A DNA stretch of 64,000 nt, taken from NCBI RefSeq assembly GCF_016899425.1, contig NZ_CP045995.1, forward strand, positions 930,001-994,000, written 5' to 3'. The position numbers and the translations under genes are program-made. Positions 9,052 to 17,650 of the stretch are shown here, in pieces (within the stretch, counting starts at the first letter, position 1; each line of letters opens with the position of its first letter). This DNA comes from Burkholderia sp. MS389 (lineage in GTDB: Bacteria; Pseudomonadota; Gammaproteobacteria; Burkholderiales; Burkholderiaceae). The notes beneath the pieces were generated by a model. That model made no database searches. It was not told where the DNA came from and saw nothing but the letters and a program-made list of their open reading frames with translations.

Positions 9052-9963
9052 ATGATCGATCTGCGCCAGTTCCGGCAATTCATCGCAGTGGCCGAAACGC
9101 TCAGCTTCCGCCGCGCGGCCGAACGGCTGCACATGGCTCAACCGCCGCTCAGCGCGGCGATCCGCAAGCTCGAGGACGAACTGGGCGTCGCCTTGCTCGA
9201 ACGCGACAATCGCGGCGCGCGGCTCACGCCGGCCGGCGAAGCGTTCCTGCTCGAAGCACGGCGCGCACTCGAACAGGCCGAGCGCGCGGTGGCCGTGGCC
9301 CGCCGGGCGGGCGCCGGCCTCGGCGGCACGCTGCGGCTGCGTTTCGTCGACAGCACGGTGAACGCGCTGTTGCCGCTGATCCTGCGCGCGTTCCAGGAAC
9401 GGCATCCCGACGTCGATTTCCAGCTGGAAGAAGGCACGACCGCCGAGCAGGTGCTTGCGCTGCGTCAGGACCGCACCGACGTCGGCCTCGTCGTGCTGCC
9501 GGTGGCCGACGCCGGCGACGTGCATGTCGAGCCGCTGCTGCGCGACCGGATGGTGGCCGCGCTGCCGGACGGGCATCGGCTCGCGCGCCGCCGCCGCATC
9601 GCGCTGGCCGAGCTGGCGGACGAACCGTGGGTCATGTTTGCCGCGCACCACGGGCCCGGCATGCACGCGCTGATCGTGACGGCGTGCGCGCAGGCGGGCT
9701 TCGCGCCGCGCGTGGTCCAGCAGCCGCGCCAGATGCAGACGACGGCCGGGCTCGTCGCCGGCGGCATCGGCGTCGCGCTGATGCCGCGCCTGTTCGTGCC
9801 AATGCATCCGCAAGGCATTGCGTTCTGCGAACTGAAGGATGCGGGCAGCCCGCTCGCGTACGAAGTGGCGCTCGCGTACCGTACGCCGTCGCCGCTCGTC
9901 GATGCGCTGCGCGACACCGCGCGAAACGCGGTGCACGAACTGGGCCTGGTTGCGGCGACGTGA
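9052..9963 (+). CDS. LysR family transcriptional regulator
   Basis: This 303-residue regulator has an N-terminal winged HTH (MIDLRQFRQFIAVAETLSFRRAAERLHMAQPPLS..., about residues 1-60) and a LysR substrate-binding domain from about residue 90. The start sequence resembles BenM/CatM/CbbR-like members. GGAAGG precedes the ATG. It is divergent from the SDR gene, the standard arrangement for a LysR regulator and its target. The inducer is unknown. Confidence 0.93.
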   Translation: MIDLRQFRQFIAVAETLSFRRAAERLHMAQPPLSAAIRKLEDELGVALLERDNRGARLTPAGEAFLLEARRALEQAERAVAVARRAGAGLGGTLRLRFVDSTVNALLPLILRAFQERHPDVDFQLEEGTTAEQVLALRQDRTDVGLVVLPVADAGDVHVEPLLRDRMVAALPDGHRLARRRRIALAELADEPWVMFAAHHGPGMHALIVTACAQAGFAPRVVQQPRQMQTTAGLVAGGIGVALMPRLFVPMHPQGIAFCELKDAGSPLAYEVALAYRTPSPLVDALRDTARNAVHELGLVAAT

Positions 9964-9987
9964 CCGCGCGCATCGCGCGCGCGGCGC

Positions 9988-10647
9988 TCAGTCCCGGTCG
10001 CCGAGGAAGTTGAACACGACGCCGAGCACGGCCTCGCGGAACGCCTCCGGCCGCGTCGGCAGCGACGTGTACTCCAGCATCATGTGGCTGTACGACACCG
10101 TCGTGCCGATCGCGCTCGCGATCATGAAGAACAGCACGTTCGGATCGACCGGACGGATCGCGCCGGCCTCGACCGCGTCCGCGATCAGCGGAAACATCGC
10201 GTCGTGATACGGGCGCACGATCCGCTCCTGCAGCCGATCGAGCCGCGCGCCCTCCTCGGTCGCCGCGGTCGAGAAGAACATGCCGATATCCGGCTCGGCG
10301 AATTCGTGATCGACGCACAGCTCGAGCGCGCGCCGCACGCGGTCGCGATGCGGCAGCGGCGACGTGCGCAACGCGCGCAGCGCGTCGAACATCGGTTCGG
10401 CCAGCTCGACGATCTGCTCGACGACCGCCAGCCACAACGTTTCCTTCGCACCGAAGTGATGGGCGATCAGCGCCGCGTCGATCCCTAACTCGCGCGCGAC
10501 TTCGCGCACGCTCGTCGCGTCGTAGCCGCGCTTCGCGAACGTGCGGCGCGCGGCCCGCAATATCACGTCCGGACCGACGGATGCATCCGCCGACGGCCGT
10601 CCGCGCGTACGCCGCTTCGACGGCGCGCGCTCAGTGACTTCTGCCAC
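9988..10647 (-). CDS. TetR/AcrR family transcriptional regulator
   Basis: This 219-residue repressor-type protein has a basic N-terminal tail, a TetR HTH at about residues 46-69 (SVREVARELGIDAALIAHHF) and a helical ligand domain. The start chosen is GTG at 10647, which has AAGGAGCAGGA upstream; an ATG 39 codons further up gives a low-complexity extension and no ribosome site. It is divergent from a type II NADH dehydrogenase gene. A perfect 14-bp palindrome lies in the shared region near the dehydrogenase start, which suggests it represses that gene. Confidence 0.85.
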   Translation of the reverse strand: MAEVTERAPSKRRTRGRPSADASVGPDVILRAARRTFAKRGYDATSVREVARELGIDAALIAHHFGAKETLWLAVVEQIVELAEPMFDALRALRTSPLPHRDRVRRALELCVDHEFAEPDIGMFFSTAATEEGARLDRLQERIVRPYHDAMFPLIADAVEAGAIRPVDPNVLFFMIASAIGTTVSYSHMMLEYTSLPTRPEAFREAVLGVVFNFLGDRD

Positions 10648-10731
10648 GTTTTTCCTGCTCCTTGAACGATTCGAATGCCCGTATCCGGCGCCGGTTTCCC
10701 GGCCCGGAATCGGGCGGCTTGCCCCGCTCCG

Positions 10732-10785
10732 TTGACACGCGGAGCCGGGAAGCGCTAGGATCATACCTTATTCATCACGTGATGA
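10732..10785 (+). promoter_or_regulatory. Promoter and palindromic operator of ndh
   Basis: TTGACA (10732-10737) and TAGGAT (10756-10761) with 18 bp spacing make a plausible sigma-70 promoter. The perfect palindrome TCATCACGTGATGA (10772-10785) lies just after the expected transcription start and ends seven bases before the ndh ATG. A bound repressor would block transcription and the same bases occupy the ribosome-binding region. The TetR protein is the likely ligand. Confidence 0.55.
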
Positions 10786-10792
10786 TTTATCC

Positions 10793-12085
10793 ATGACAAC
10801 CCCTACACGTATCGTCATCGTCGGCGGCGGGATCGCCGGGCTGCAGCTCGCGACCCGTCTGGGCGAGCGTCTCGGCCGGTCCGGGCGGGCGCAGATCACG
10901 ATCGTCGACCGCAGTCCGACGCACATCTGGAAGCCGATGCTGCACACGATCGCGGCCGGCACGCGCGACGTCCAGCAGCAACAGGTGATCTTCCTCGCCC
11001 ATGCCCGCGACCACGGCTACACGTACCAGCCCGGCGAACTGAAGGGGCTCGATCGCGCGCGCCGCCGCGTGCAGCTCGGCGAGATCCGCTCGCAGGACGG
11101 CGACGTGGTGATCGACGCACGCGAACTCGACTACGACGTGCTGATCCTCGCGCTCGGCAGCCAGGCCAACGATTTCGGCGTGCCCGGCGTGCGCGAGCAC
11201 TGCTATTTCATCGACAGCCAGCAGCAGGCGGAGACCTTCAACGAAGCGTTGCGAATGCGCGTGTTCCGCAGCATCGCGCGCGACGAGCCGTTTCGCGTCG
11301 CGATCGTCGGCGCGGGCGCGACGGGCGTGGAACTCGCGGCAGAGCTCAGCCGCTTGCTGGAAGTGGCGCAGGCGTACGGTGACGAAACGGTGCGCGAGCG
11401 GCTGCAGCTCACGCTGCTCGAAAGCGGCCCGCGCATCCTCAACGCGTTTCCGCCGCGGATTTCCGCGTCGGCCCAGCGGCGGCTCGAACAGATCGGCTTT
11501 CGCGTGCTGACGTCGACGCGCGTCACGTCGGCCGACGCGAACGGTTTCCACTACGGCGACGGCTCGTTCGCCGAAGCGGACCTGATGGTCTGGGCGGCCG
11601 GCGTGAAGGCGCCCGATTTCATGCAGGGGCTGGGCGGGCTCGACACGAACCGCGCGAACCAGATCGTCGTCAGCCCCACGCTGCAGGCGAGCGGCGACGA
11701 ACACGTGTTCGCGATCGGCGATTGCGCGAGCCTGCAGCTCGAGGGCCAGGAACGGCCGCTGCCGCCGACGGCGCAAGTCGCGACGCAGCAGGCCGAGCAT
11801 CTCGCGAAGCACCTGCCCGCGTGGCTCGACGGCACGCCGATTCCGCCGTTCGCGTTCCACGATTTCGGCGCGCTGGTGTCGATCAGCGATTACGACGCGT
11901 TCGGCTCGCTCGGGCAGTTCGGGTTCTTCCGCGGTGGCTTCATCCAGGGGCGTTTCGCGCAGTTCAGCCACCTGATGCTCTATCGGCGGCACCAGCAGGC
12001 GCTGCACGGCTTCTCCAAGGCGACCTTGCTGTGGATCGCCGAACGGATCAACGGCTGGGTGCAGCCGCGCATCCGCCTGTCGTGA
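10793..12085 (+). CDS. NAD(P)/FAD-dependent oxidoreductase, type II NADH dehydrogenase-like
   Basis: This 430-residue flavoprotein resembles Ndh, the single-subunit, non-proton-pumping NADH:quinone oxidoreductase of the inner membrane face. FAD binding is shown by IVGGGIAG near residues 9-16 and IGDCA near 308-312, and NADH binding by the second Rossmann motif GAGATGVELAAE at 173-184. The C-terminal FGALVSISDYDAFG and amphipathic helices (SHLMLYRRHQQALHG) match membrane attachment in Ndh. There is no recognisable Shine-Dalgarno before the ATG. Control by the divergent TetR would make an alternative respiratory entry point inducible. Confidence 0.88.
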   Translation: MTTPTRIVIVGGGIAGLQLATRLGERLGRSGRAQITIVDRSPTHIWKPMLHTIAAGTRDVQQQQVIFLAHARDHGYTYQPGELKGLDRARRRVQLGEIRSQDGDVVIDARELDYDVLILALGSQANDFGVPGVREHCYFIDSQQQAETFNEALRMRVFRSIARDEPFRVAIVGAGATGVELAAELSRLLEVAQAYGDETVRERLQLTLLESGPRILNAFPPRISASAQRRLEQIGFRVLTSTRVTSADANGFHYGDGSFAEADLMVWAAGVKAPDFMQGLGGLDTNRANQIVVSPTLQASGDEHVFAIGDCASLQLEGQERPLPPTAQVATQQAEHLAKHLPAWLDGTPIPPFAFHDFGALVSISDYDAFGSLGQFGFFRGGFIQGRFAQFSHLMLYRRHQQALHGFSKATLLWIAERINGWVQPRIRLS

Positions 12086-12129
12086 TGCCGCGCGTCGCGG
12101 CACCGCGTAACGTTTCGAGGAACAGAAAC

Positions 12130-12519
12130 ATGAACAACCGTGCAATGCCCTGGCTCATGACCGTCGCCGCAATCGGCAGCTTCGACATGCCGTCCGTCTC
12201 GTGGGGCGAGCCGCGGCGGCGCAGCGTCACGCGCGACCGGCTGCCGTCGTGGGACGCGACGAGCAAGCCGACCATCAGCGTGCTCGAACGGCCCACGGCC
12301 GACACCGCGATGATTTCGTGGTGCGACGCCTGCACCGGACACTACGGCTACCAGAAGTGGCGCCTGTTCACGACGCGCAAGCGCGGCGTGTGCGCGCTGT
12401 CGGGGCGACCGATCGAGATCGGCGACAGCGTCTATGCGCCGCAACTGCTCGGCTCGACGCCCGGCAACGCCGCCGCGATGGTGCTCGCGGCGTGCATCGA
12501 CGACGCGTTGGCGGGCTGA
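12130..12519 (+). CDS. DUF3331 domain-containing protein
   Basis: This 129-residue protein has no assigned function. The segment ISWCDACTGHYGYQKWRL...RRGVCALSGRPI, with its CxxC and Cys/Ser-Gly features, matches from memory the DUF3331 family seen mainly in Burkholderia; the cysteines suggest a small metal-binding fold. The ATG is preceded by GAGGAA. It follows the ndh gene by 44 bases on the same strand and may be co-transcribed. It converges with the symporter gene, three bases away. Confidence 0.7.
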   Translation: MNNRAMPWLMTVAAIGSFDMPSVSWGEPRRRSVTRDRLPSWDATSKPTISVLERPTADTAMISWCDACTGHYGYQKWRLFTTRKRGVCALSGRPIEIGDSVYAPQLLGSTPGNAAAMVLAACIDDALAG

Positions 12520-12522
12520 GCA

Positions 12523-13851
12523 TCAGGTCGACGTGGTCTGACCGGCGCCATAGGCCGGAGCGCGGTTCTGCCGTTCGAGTTCGGCATCGAGATGCGCGGC
12601 ATGCGCGTTCGCTTCGGACTCCGACATCAGCTCGCCTTCCCACTTCGCGACTACCGCGCTGGCGATCGAGTTGCCTACCGCGTTCGTGGCCGAGCGGCCC
12701 ATGTCGAGGAACGTGTCGACGCCGAGAATCAGCAGCAGTCCGGCTTCCGGGATGTCGAACTGGTGCAGCGTCGCGGCGATCACGACGAGCGACGCGCGCG
12801 GCACGCCGGCCATCCCCTTCGACGTCAGCATCAGGATCAGCAGCATCGTGATCTGCGTACCGAGCGACAGGTGGATGTTGTACGCCTGCGCGATGAACAG
12901 CGACGCGAACGTGCAGTACATCATCGAGCCGTCGAGGTTGAACGAATAGCCCATCGGCATCACGAAGCTGGAGATCTTGCGGCGCACGCCGAAACGGTCG
13001 AGCGCGTCGAGGATCTTCGGATATGCGGCTTCCGAGCTCGCGGTCGCGAACGACAGCATGAATGCTTCCTTGATCAGCAGGAGCAGCTTGAACACGCGGC
13101 GGCCGAGGAACAGCAGCCCGGCCGCGACGAGCGTGGCCCACAGCAGCACGAGGCTCACGTAGAAGTCGCCCATGAACACCGCGAACTTCAGCAGGATCGA
13201 CAACCCGTTGACCGCGACGGTCGACGCCATCGCGGCCATCACCGCCAGCGGCGCGAGCTTCATCACGTAGCCGGTGATCTTCAGCATCACGTGCGCGAGC
13301 TGGTCGATCGCGGCGACGAGGATCTTGCCGCGCTCGCCGAGTGCGGCCAGCGCGATGCCGAAGAACATCGAGAACACGACGATCTGCAGGATCTCGTTGT
13401 TCGCCATCGCCTCGGCGATCGATTTCGGCACCATGTGGCCGACGAAATCCTTCAGCGTGAACTTGGACGTCGCCAGATGCGCGGACGCGCCGATGTCCGG
13501 CAGCGGCAGGCCGAGGTTCTCGCCGGGCCGCAGCAGGTTCGCCATCAGCAGGCCGAGCAGCAGCGAGATCAGCGACGCGGTGACGAACCAGCCGAGCGCC
13601 TTCACGAACACGCGCCCGACCGACGACGCGTCGCCCATGTGCGCAATGCCGACGACCAGCGTCGAGAACACCAGCGGGCCGATCACCATCTTGATGAGCC
13701 GCAGGAACACGTCGGACACGAGCGAGATGTAGCCGGCGATTTCCGCGGCCGACTGCTTGTCCGGAAGCTGCGTATAGATCAGGTAGCCGATCAGGATGCC
13801 GGCTGCCATCGCGAGCAGGATCCAGCCTGCCGCAGACATTCGTTTGTTCAT
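12523..13851 (-). CDS. Dicarboxylate/amino acid:cation symporter (DAACS family)
   Basis: This 442-residue secondary transporter of the GltP/GltT/DctA family imports glutamate, aspartate or C4-dicarboxylates with protons or sodium. About eight transmembrane helices and two re-entrant loops are expected. Visible family motifs are the HP1 serine-rich loop (FATASSEAAYPK), the TM7 motif MPMGYSFNLDGSMMY, the HP2 loop KGMAGVPRASLVV, and the TM8 region VDTFLDMGRSATNAVGN. The GVPRAS loop and VDTFLDM are closer to GltP-type glutamate/aspartate carriers than to DctA. The upstream ggt gene would release glutamate in the periplasm, so uptake of that product is a reasonable inference. Confidence 0.9.
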   Translation of the reverse strand: MNKRMSAAGWILLAMAAGILIGYLIYTQLPDKQSAAEIAGYISLVSDVFLRLIKMVIGPLVFSTLVVGIAHMGDASSVGRVFVKALGWFVTASLISLLLGLLMANLLRPGENLGLPLPDIGASAHLATSKFTLKDFVGHMVPKSIAEAMANNEILQIVVFSMFFGIALAALGERGKILVAAIDQLAHVMLKITGYVMKLAPLAVMAAMASTVAVNGLSILLKFAVFMGDFYVSLVLLWATLVAAGLLFLGRRVFKLLLLIKEAFMLSFATASSEAAYPKILDALDRFGVRRKISSFVMPMGYSFNLDGSMMYCTFASLFIAQAYNIHLSLGTQITMLLILMLTSKGMAGVPRASLVVIAATLHQFDIPEAGLLLILGVDTFLDMGRSATNAVGNSIASAVVAKWEGELMSESEANAHAAHLDAELERQNRAPAYGAGQTTST

Positions 13852-13948
13852 GAGGGAATTCGCCGCATGGCGATCGAGTTGACGGAAAAAGGCGCGCGGG
13901 CCGCTCAGGCTGGCGGATGTCCGCCGACGGACGCGCCGCCGCCGCGCA

Positions 13949-13976
13949 CCGGCATTCGCGGCAACGCGAACGCCGG
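13949..13976. terminator. Hairpin between ggt and symporter genes
   Basis: TTCGCG and CGCGAA pair around a GCAA loop and are extended by CCGG arms at each end. It lies 29 bp after the ggt stop. There is no T-run, so it may be a weak or factor-assisted terminator, or a leader structure for the symporter. Confidence 0.35.
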
Positions 13977-14004
13977 CGGCAGCGATTCGGCATGAAACGA
14001 TCGG

Positions 14005-15756
14005 TCAGTAGCCGATCGCGGCGCCCGCCGGACGGCGCGGGTCGTTGTAGCCGTAGATGAAGCCGACCCGCACGTTGCCGGACACGGACGAATCGTTCCC
14101 GGAGCTCTGGCGGCTCGCCGCTTCGGTGCCCGGCAGGCCGACCATGATCAGCTCGGCGGCGCCCCACGGCGTCTGCTCGACCATCTTGTAGCCCATGTTG
14201 CGCAGGATCGCGAGCGTGTCGGGCGACAGGCCGTAGGTTTCGTAATAGACCGCATCGGGCAGCCACTGGTGATGGATGCGCGGCGCGGCGACCGCATCCT
14301 GCGGCGTCATCCCGTAGTCGATCACGTTCAGCACGGTCTGCAGCGTGATCGTGATGATGCGCGAGCCGCCCGGCGAACCGACCACCATGAACACCTTGCC
14401 GTCCTTCTTCACGATCGTCGGCGCCATCGACGACAGCGGACGCTTGCCGGGCGCGATCGAGTTGCGCGTGCCCTGCACGAGGCCGAACAGGTTCTGCGCG
14501 CCGACCTTCACGGTGAAATCGTCCATCTCGTCGTTCAGGAAGAAACCCGTGCCCGGCGCGATGACCACGGCGCCGAAGCGGCCGTTGACCGTATAGGTCG
14601 TCGACACCGCGTTGCCGTCGTGGTCGACGATCGAGTAATGCGTCGTTTCCGGCTTCTCGTGCACGCCGACGCCGGGCTGCACGTCGACCGACGGCGTCGC
14701 CGTATCGGCATGGATGCTCTTGCGGATCTGCGCCGCGTATTCCTTGCTCGTGAGCTTCGCGATCGGATTGTCGATGAAGTCCGGATCGCCGAGCAGCGTG
14801 TTGCGGTCTTCGTACGCATGGCGCATCGCTTCGGTCATGTAGTGGACCGCCGCGGCCGAGTGGTAGCCGAGCTTGCGCAGGTCATACCCTTCGAGGATGT
14901 TCAGCGTCTCGCACATCGTCACGCCGCCCGAGCTCGGCGGCGGCGCCGACACGAACTCGTAGCCGCGATACGTGCACGTCAGCGGCGACATGTCCTGCGC
15001 GCGATAGGACGCGAAATCGGCCGCCGTGATCACGCCGCCGCCGCGCTTGGCCGCTGCCTCCACGATCTTCGGGATCTCGCCGTGATAGAACGCGTCGGGC
15101 CCCTGCTCCGCGATGCGCTCGAGCGTGCGGGCCAGGTCCTTCTGCACCAGGCGATCACCCGGCTGCAACGCGGTGCCGTCCGGGCGCAGGAAGATGCGCG
15201 CGGCTTCCGGATCCTTCTTGAAGCGCTCGACCGTCGTATCAAGGATGTCCGTATCGCCGCGCGTCAGCACGAAGCCGTCGCGCGCGAGCCGGATCGCCGG
15301 CGCCATCACCTGCTTGCGCGTCAGCTTCCCGTACTTGCGCTGCGCGAGATCGAGGCCGGCCACGGTGCCCGGCACGCCGACCGCGCGATAGCCGTACAGG
15401 CTCTGCTCCGGAATCACGTTACCCGACGCATCCAGATACATGTTCGCAGACGCCGCGGCCGGCGCGGTCTCGCGGAAATTGATGAAACGGTCGCGGCCGT
15501 CGGCCAGGTGGATCGTCATGAAACCGCCGCCGCCGATGTTGCCGCAGCACGCGTTGGTCACGGCCTGCGCATAGCCGACGGCCACTGCCGCGTCCACCGC
15601 GTTGCCGCCTGCCTTCAGGATGTCGACGCCGATCTGCGACGCGAAGTGCTGCGACGATACGACCATGCCGTTCTTCGCTTCGACCGCCGGGTCCGACGCG
15701 GCGAACGCGCACACGCTCATCGCCGACAACAGGGTGAGTATTACCAGCCGCCTCAT
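14005..15756 (-). CDS. ggt: Gamma-glutamyltransferase (glutathione hydrolase)
   Basis: This 583-residue N-terminal-nucleophile hydrolase is exported and cleaves gamma-glutamyl bonds of glutathione and related compounds, releasing glutamate. A Sec signal occupies residues 1-20 (ending FAA). The large-subunit motif GGNAVDAAVAVG, the oxyanion/loop motifs, and the autocatalytic site ETTHYSIVD are present; Thr371 should become the N-terminal nucleophile of the small subunit after self-cleavage. SSMAPTIV and GSPGGSRIITI complete the active site. GGAGG sits upstream of the chosen ATG; a longer in-frame start lacks a signal peptide. The neighbouring glutamate-type symporter suggests a salvage pair. 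A hairpin with an 11-bp stem lies in its leader. Confidence 0.95.
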   Translation of the reverse strand: MRRLVILTLLSAMSVCAFAASDPAVEAKNGMVVSSQHFASQIGVDILKAGGNAVDAAVAVGYAQAVTNACCGNIGGGGFMTIHLADGRDRFINFRETAPAAASANMYLDASGNVIPEQSLYGYRAVGVPGTVAGLDLAQRKYGKLTRKQVMAPAIRLARDGFVLTRGDTDILDTTVERFKKDPEAARIFLRPDGTALQPGDRLVQKDLARTLERIAEQGPDAFYHGEIPKIVEAAAKRGGGVITAADFASYRAQDMSPLTCTYRGYEFVSAPPPSSGGVTMCETLNILEGYDLRKLGYHSAAAVHYMTEAMRHAYEDRNTLLGDPDFIDNPIAKLTSKEYAAQIRKSIHADTATPSVDVQPGVGVHEKPETTHYSIVDHDGNAVSTTYTVNGRFGAVVIAPGTGFFLNDEMDDFTVKVGAQNLFGLVQGTRNSIAPGKRPLSSMAPTIVKKDGKVFMVVGSPGGSRIITITLQTVLNVIDYGMTPQDAVAAPRIHHQWLPDAVYYETYGLSPDTLAILRNMGYKMVEQTPWGAAELIMVGLPGTEAASRQSSGNDSSVSGNVRVGFIYGYNDPRRPAGAAIGY

Positions 15757-16124
15757 GACGGGATCCTCCAGACGAATAAACTGGGCCATGCCGGGATGCG
15801 TCGACGCGCAAGCGCGTATCGACGCGGCCAATCCAGCATGTAATGAACGATACATTTCAGCGAGGCCGCGATCATAGCACTCGCTTTTTTCCACCAAAAC
15901 CTAGGGTAATCACTGAATTTAAAGCGAATAAGCGTGACTGTCGTCGTTGGTAAATGTTTGTTTTATTACATATATGAACGGATTCACTGGACGAGCGATG
16001 CGTCCCTCTAATTTCGGACCGCCCGCGGCCTGCCGCACGTCAATCGGCTAACATGCGTGCAGTTGTCGGCGGACGCCCGTCCGCCGTTTGGTCGTTCAAT
16101 TCAGATAGAGAGCCGGAGTGCCCG
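15757..16124. other. Divergent intergenic region ggt / rpiR
   Basis: This AT-richer 368-bp stretch separates two divergent genes and must hold both promoters. The ggt side contains an imperfect hairpin (arms 15798-15808 and 15813-15825). The heptamer ATGTAAT (15838-15844) recurs inverted as ATTACAT (15965-15971), 120 bp apart, a possible pair of sites for the RpiR protein but short enough to be chance. No gene is seen. Confidence 0.4.
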
Positions 16125-17003
16125 ATGGGGACGAGCATCAGGGCGTTGCTGTTATCCCAGATGGATAGCTTCACGCCGTCGGAACAGAAGGTCGCACAGG
16201 CGTTGCTGGATCGCTACCCCAGCCTCGGGCTGGGTCCCATCGCACAGTTCGCGAAGCAGGCGGAAGTCAGCGACCCGACCGTGTTCCGCTTCGTCGTGCG
16301 GATCGGCTTTCCGAACTACTCGTCGTTCCAGCAGGCGCTGCACGACGAGATCGACACCGCGATGAATTCGCCGCTCGCGCGGATGGATGCGTTCCACTCG
16401 GAAACGGGCATGCGCGACAACCATGCGGCGATTTTCCAGCGGCTGTCCGAATCGCTCGCGACCACGATCGAAGGGCTCGACGCGGCCGCGTTCGATGCGG
16501 CCGTGGCGGTGCTGGCCGATCCGGACGTGCGCGTGTTCTGCGGCGGCGGTCGTTATACGGCGCCGCTCGCATCCTTGTTCTCGTTCACGCTCGCCTATGC
16601 GCGGCCGCATGTGCAGTCCGTCGAGCCGAACGTGAATCTCGCGTCCGTCGCGCTGGCCGACATGGGGCGCAACGACGTGCTCGTGATCTTCGACTTTCGT
16701 CGCTACCAGAAGGACAGCATCCGCTTCGCGCAGGCCGCGCACCAGCTCGGCGCGCGGATCCTGCTGATCACCGACGAATGGCGCTCGCCGATCGGCGAGT
16801 TCGCGGAGATCGTGCTGCGAATCCAGGGCCGCCCTTTCGCGATGCTGCAGACCAACGTGCCGGCGCTGGCGCTCGCCGAAGCGCTGGTGATCGGCGTGAC
16901 GAACCGGCTGCCGGAGCTGGCGCGGCAGCGGATGGAGAAGATCGAGCAACTCAATGCGGGCGGGATCGAGTGGGATGTAAGTCAGCGGGATTTGCCGGAG
17001 TGA
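16125..17003 (+). CDS. MurR/RpiR family transcriptional regulator
   Basis: This 292-residue regulator has an N-terminal RpiR-type HTH (residues about 1-75, with FTPSEQKVAQALLDRYPSLG and AEVSDPTVFRFVVRIGF) and a C-terminal SIS domain (about 120-250) that in this family binds phosphosugars. The ATG is preceded by GGAG; an upstream in-frame start adds 24 residues of no family character. It is divergent from ggt, so control of ggt, or of a sugar or amino-sugar gene elsewhere, is possible; the sequence does not decide. Confidence 0.9.
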   Translation: MGTSIRALLLSQMDSFTPSEQKVAQALLDRYPSLGLGPIAQFAKQAEVSDPTVFRFVVRIGFPNYSSFQQALHDEIDTAMNSPLARMDAFHSETGMRDNHAAIFQRLSESLATTIEGLDAAAFDAAVAVLADPDVRVFCGGGRYTAPLASLFSFTLAYARPHVQSVEPNVNLASVALADMGRNDVLVIFDFRRYQKDSIRFAQAAHQLGARILLITDEWRSPIGEFAEIVLRIQGRPFAMLQTNVPALALAEALVIGVTNRLPELARQRMEKIEQLNAGGIEWDVSQRDLPE

Positions 17004-17123
17004 TGGCGTATTGCCATTCAGGCGCGGGCGTCAGCGCTCGGCCTCGCGGCGTGTGCAATTCGAATCCCAAACGGCAAACCCCACATGTCACGCGCCATGC
17101 CAGCCCCCGTCGCGTTCCCTCGT

Positions 17124-17633
17124 TCAGGGCACCAGTTCCATCCGGTTGCCGGTCACGACCAACTTGACGGGGTCCGTCTTCTTCCACTGCGACTTCGGAA
17201 TCACCAGTTGCCACTCGGCACCGCGCCCATCGCGGAAGAACCCCGCCACGCCCACAGCTTGCGCGTCGGCTGCCATTGGCACAGACAGAGCCATCGAGGC
17301 ATCAGGCACGAGCGTGATCTCCATGCTGTCGAGCAGCTCGGCCTTCAGTAACGCACTGTCGTCATTGAGCAGCGAAACGTAAGCTGTGTTTTCGAAGACC
17401 TTCGCATCCTTCAACTGATAGACGCGCATCACGACCGGTAGCGATTGTCCCTGCTCGTTCTCGTTGAGTGCGGCACGGCTTTCGATCACGAGGTTCATCT
17501 GCTTGACCTTCGTGACGAAAATCGCGCGTGTCATGCCGCCGATCGTCTCTTTCGTCGATTGCCACATACCGCAGCCAGACAGCAACGCGGCCGTCATCGC
17601 AATAGCAGCCGCCAATCGAATGCTTCGCATCAT
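17124..17633 (-). CDS. tssJ: Type VI secretion lipoprotein TssJ
   Basis: This 169-residue outer-membrane lipoprotein is the part of the T6SS membrane complex that contacts TssM. The signal ends in lipobox LLSGC (Cys21). The mature domain has the TssJ pattern: FVTKVKQMNLVIESRAALN, then LPVVMRVYQLKDAKVFENTAY and VPMAADAQAVGVAGFFRD, ending VTGNRMELVP. It is the last gene of the island operon and its start lies 17 bases after the tssF stop. A start 16 codons upstream is possible but would put the signal peptide internally. Its partners here are tssM and tssF; the rest of the apparatus is not in the window. Confidence 0.85.
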   Translation of the reverse strand: MMRSIRLAAAIAMTAALLSGCGMWQSTKETIGGMTRAIFVTKVKQMNLVIESRAALNENEQGQSLPVVMRVYQLKDAKVFENTAYVSLLNDDSALLKAELLDSMEITLVPDASMALSVPMAADAQAVGVAGFFRDGRGAEWQLVIPKSQWKKTDPVKLVVTGNRMELVP

Positions 17634-17650
17634 CGGATGTGCTCGCGGTG

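Noticed and set aside
9964-9984. CCGCGCG/CGCGCGG hairpin between convergent lysR and tetR genes as a terminator
   Set aside because: Alternating CG runs are common in this genome and no T-run follows.
15838-15971. ATGTAAT / ATTACAT inverted heptamers between ggt and rpiR as operators
   Set aside because: Seven bases in AT-rich DNA 120 bp apart are not significant without footprint or conservation data.
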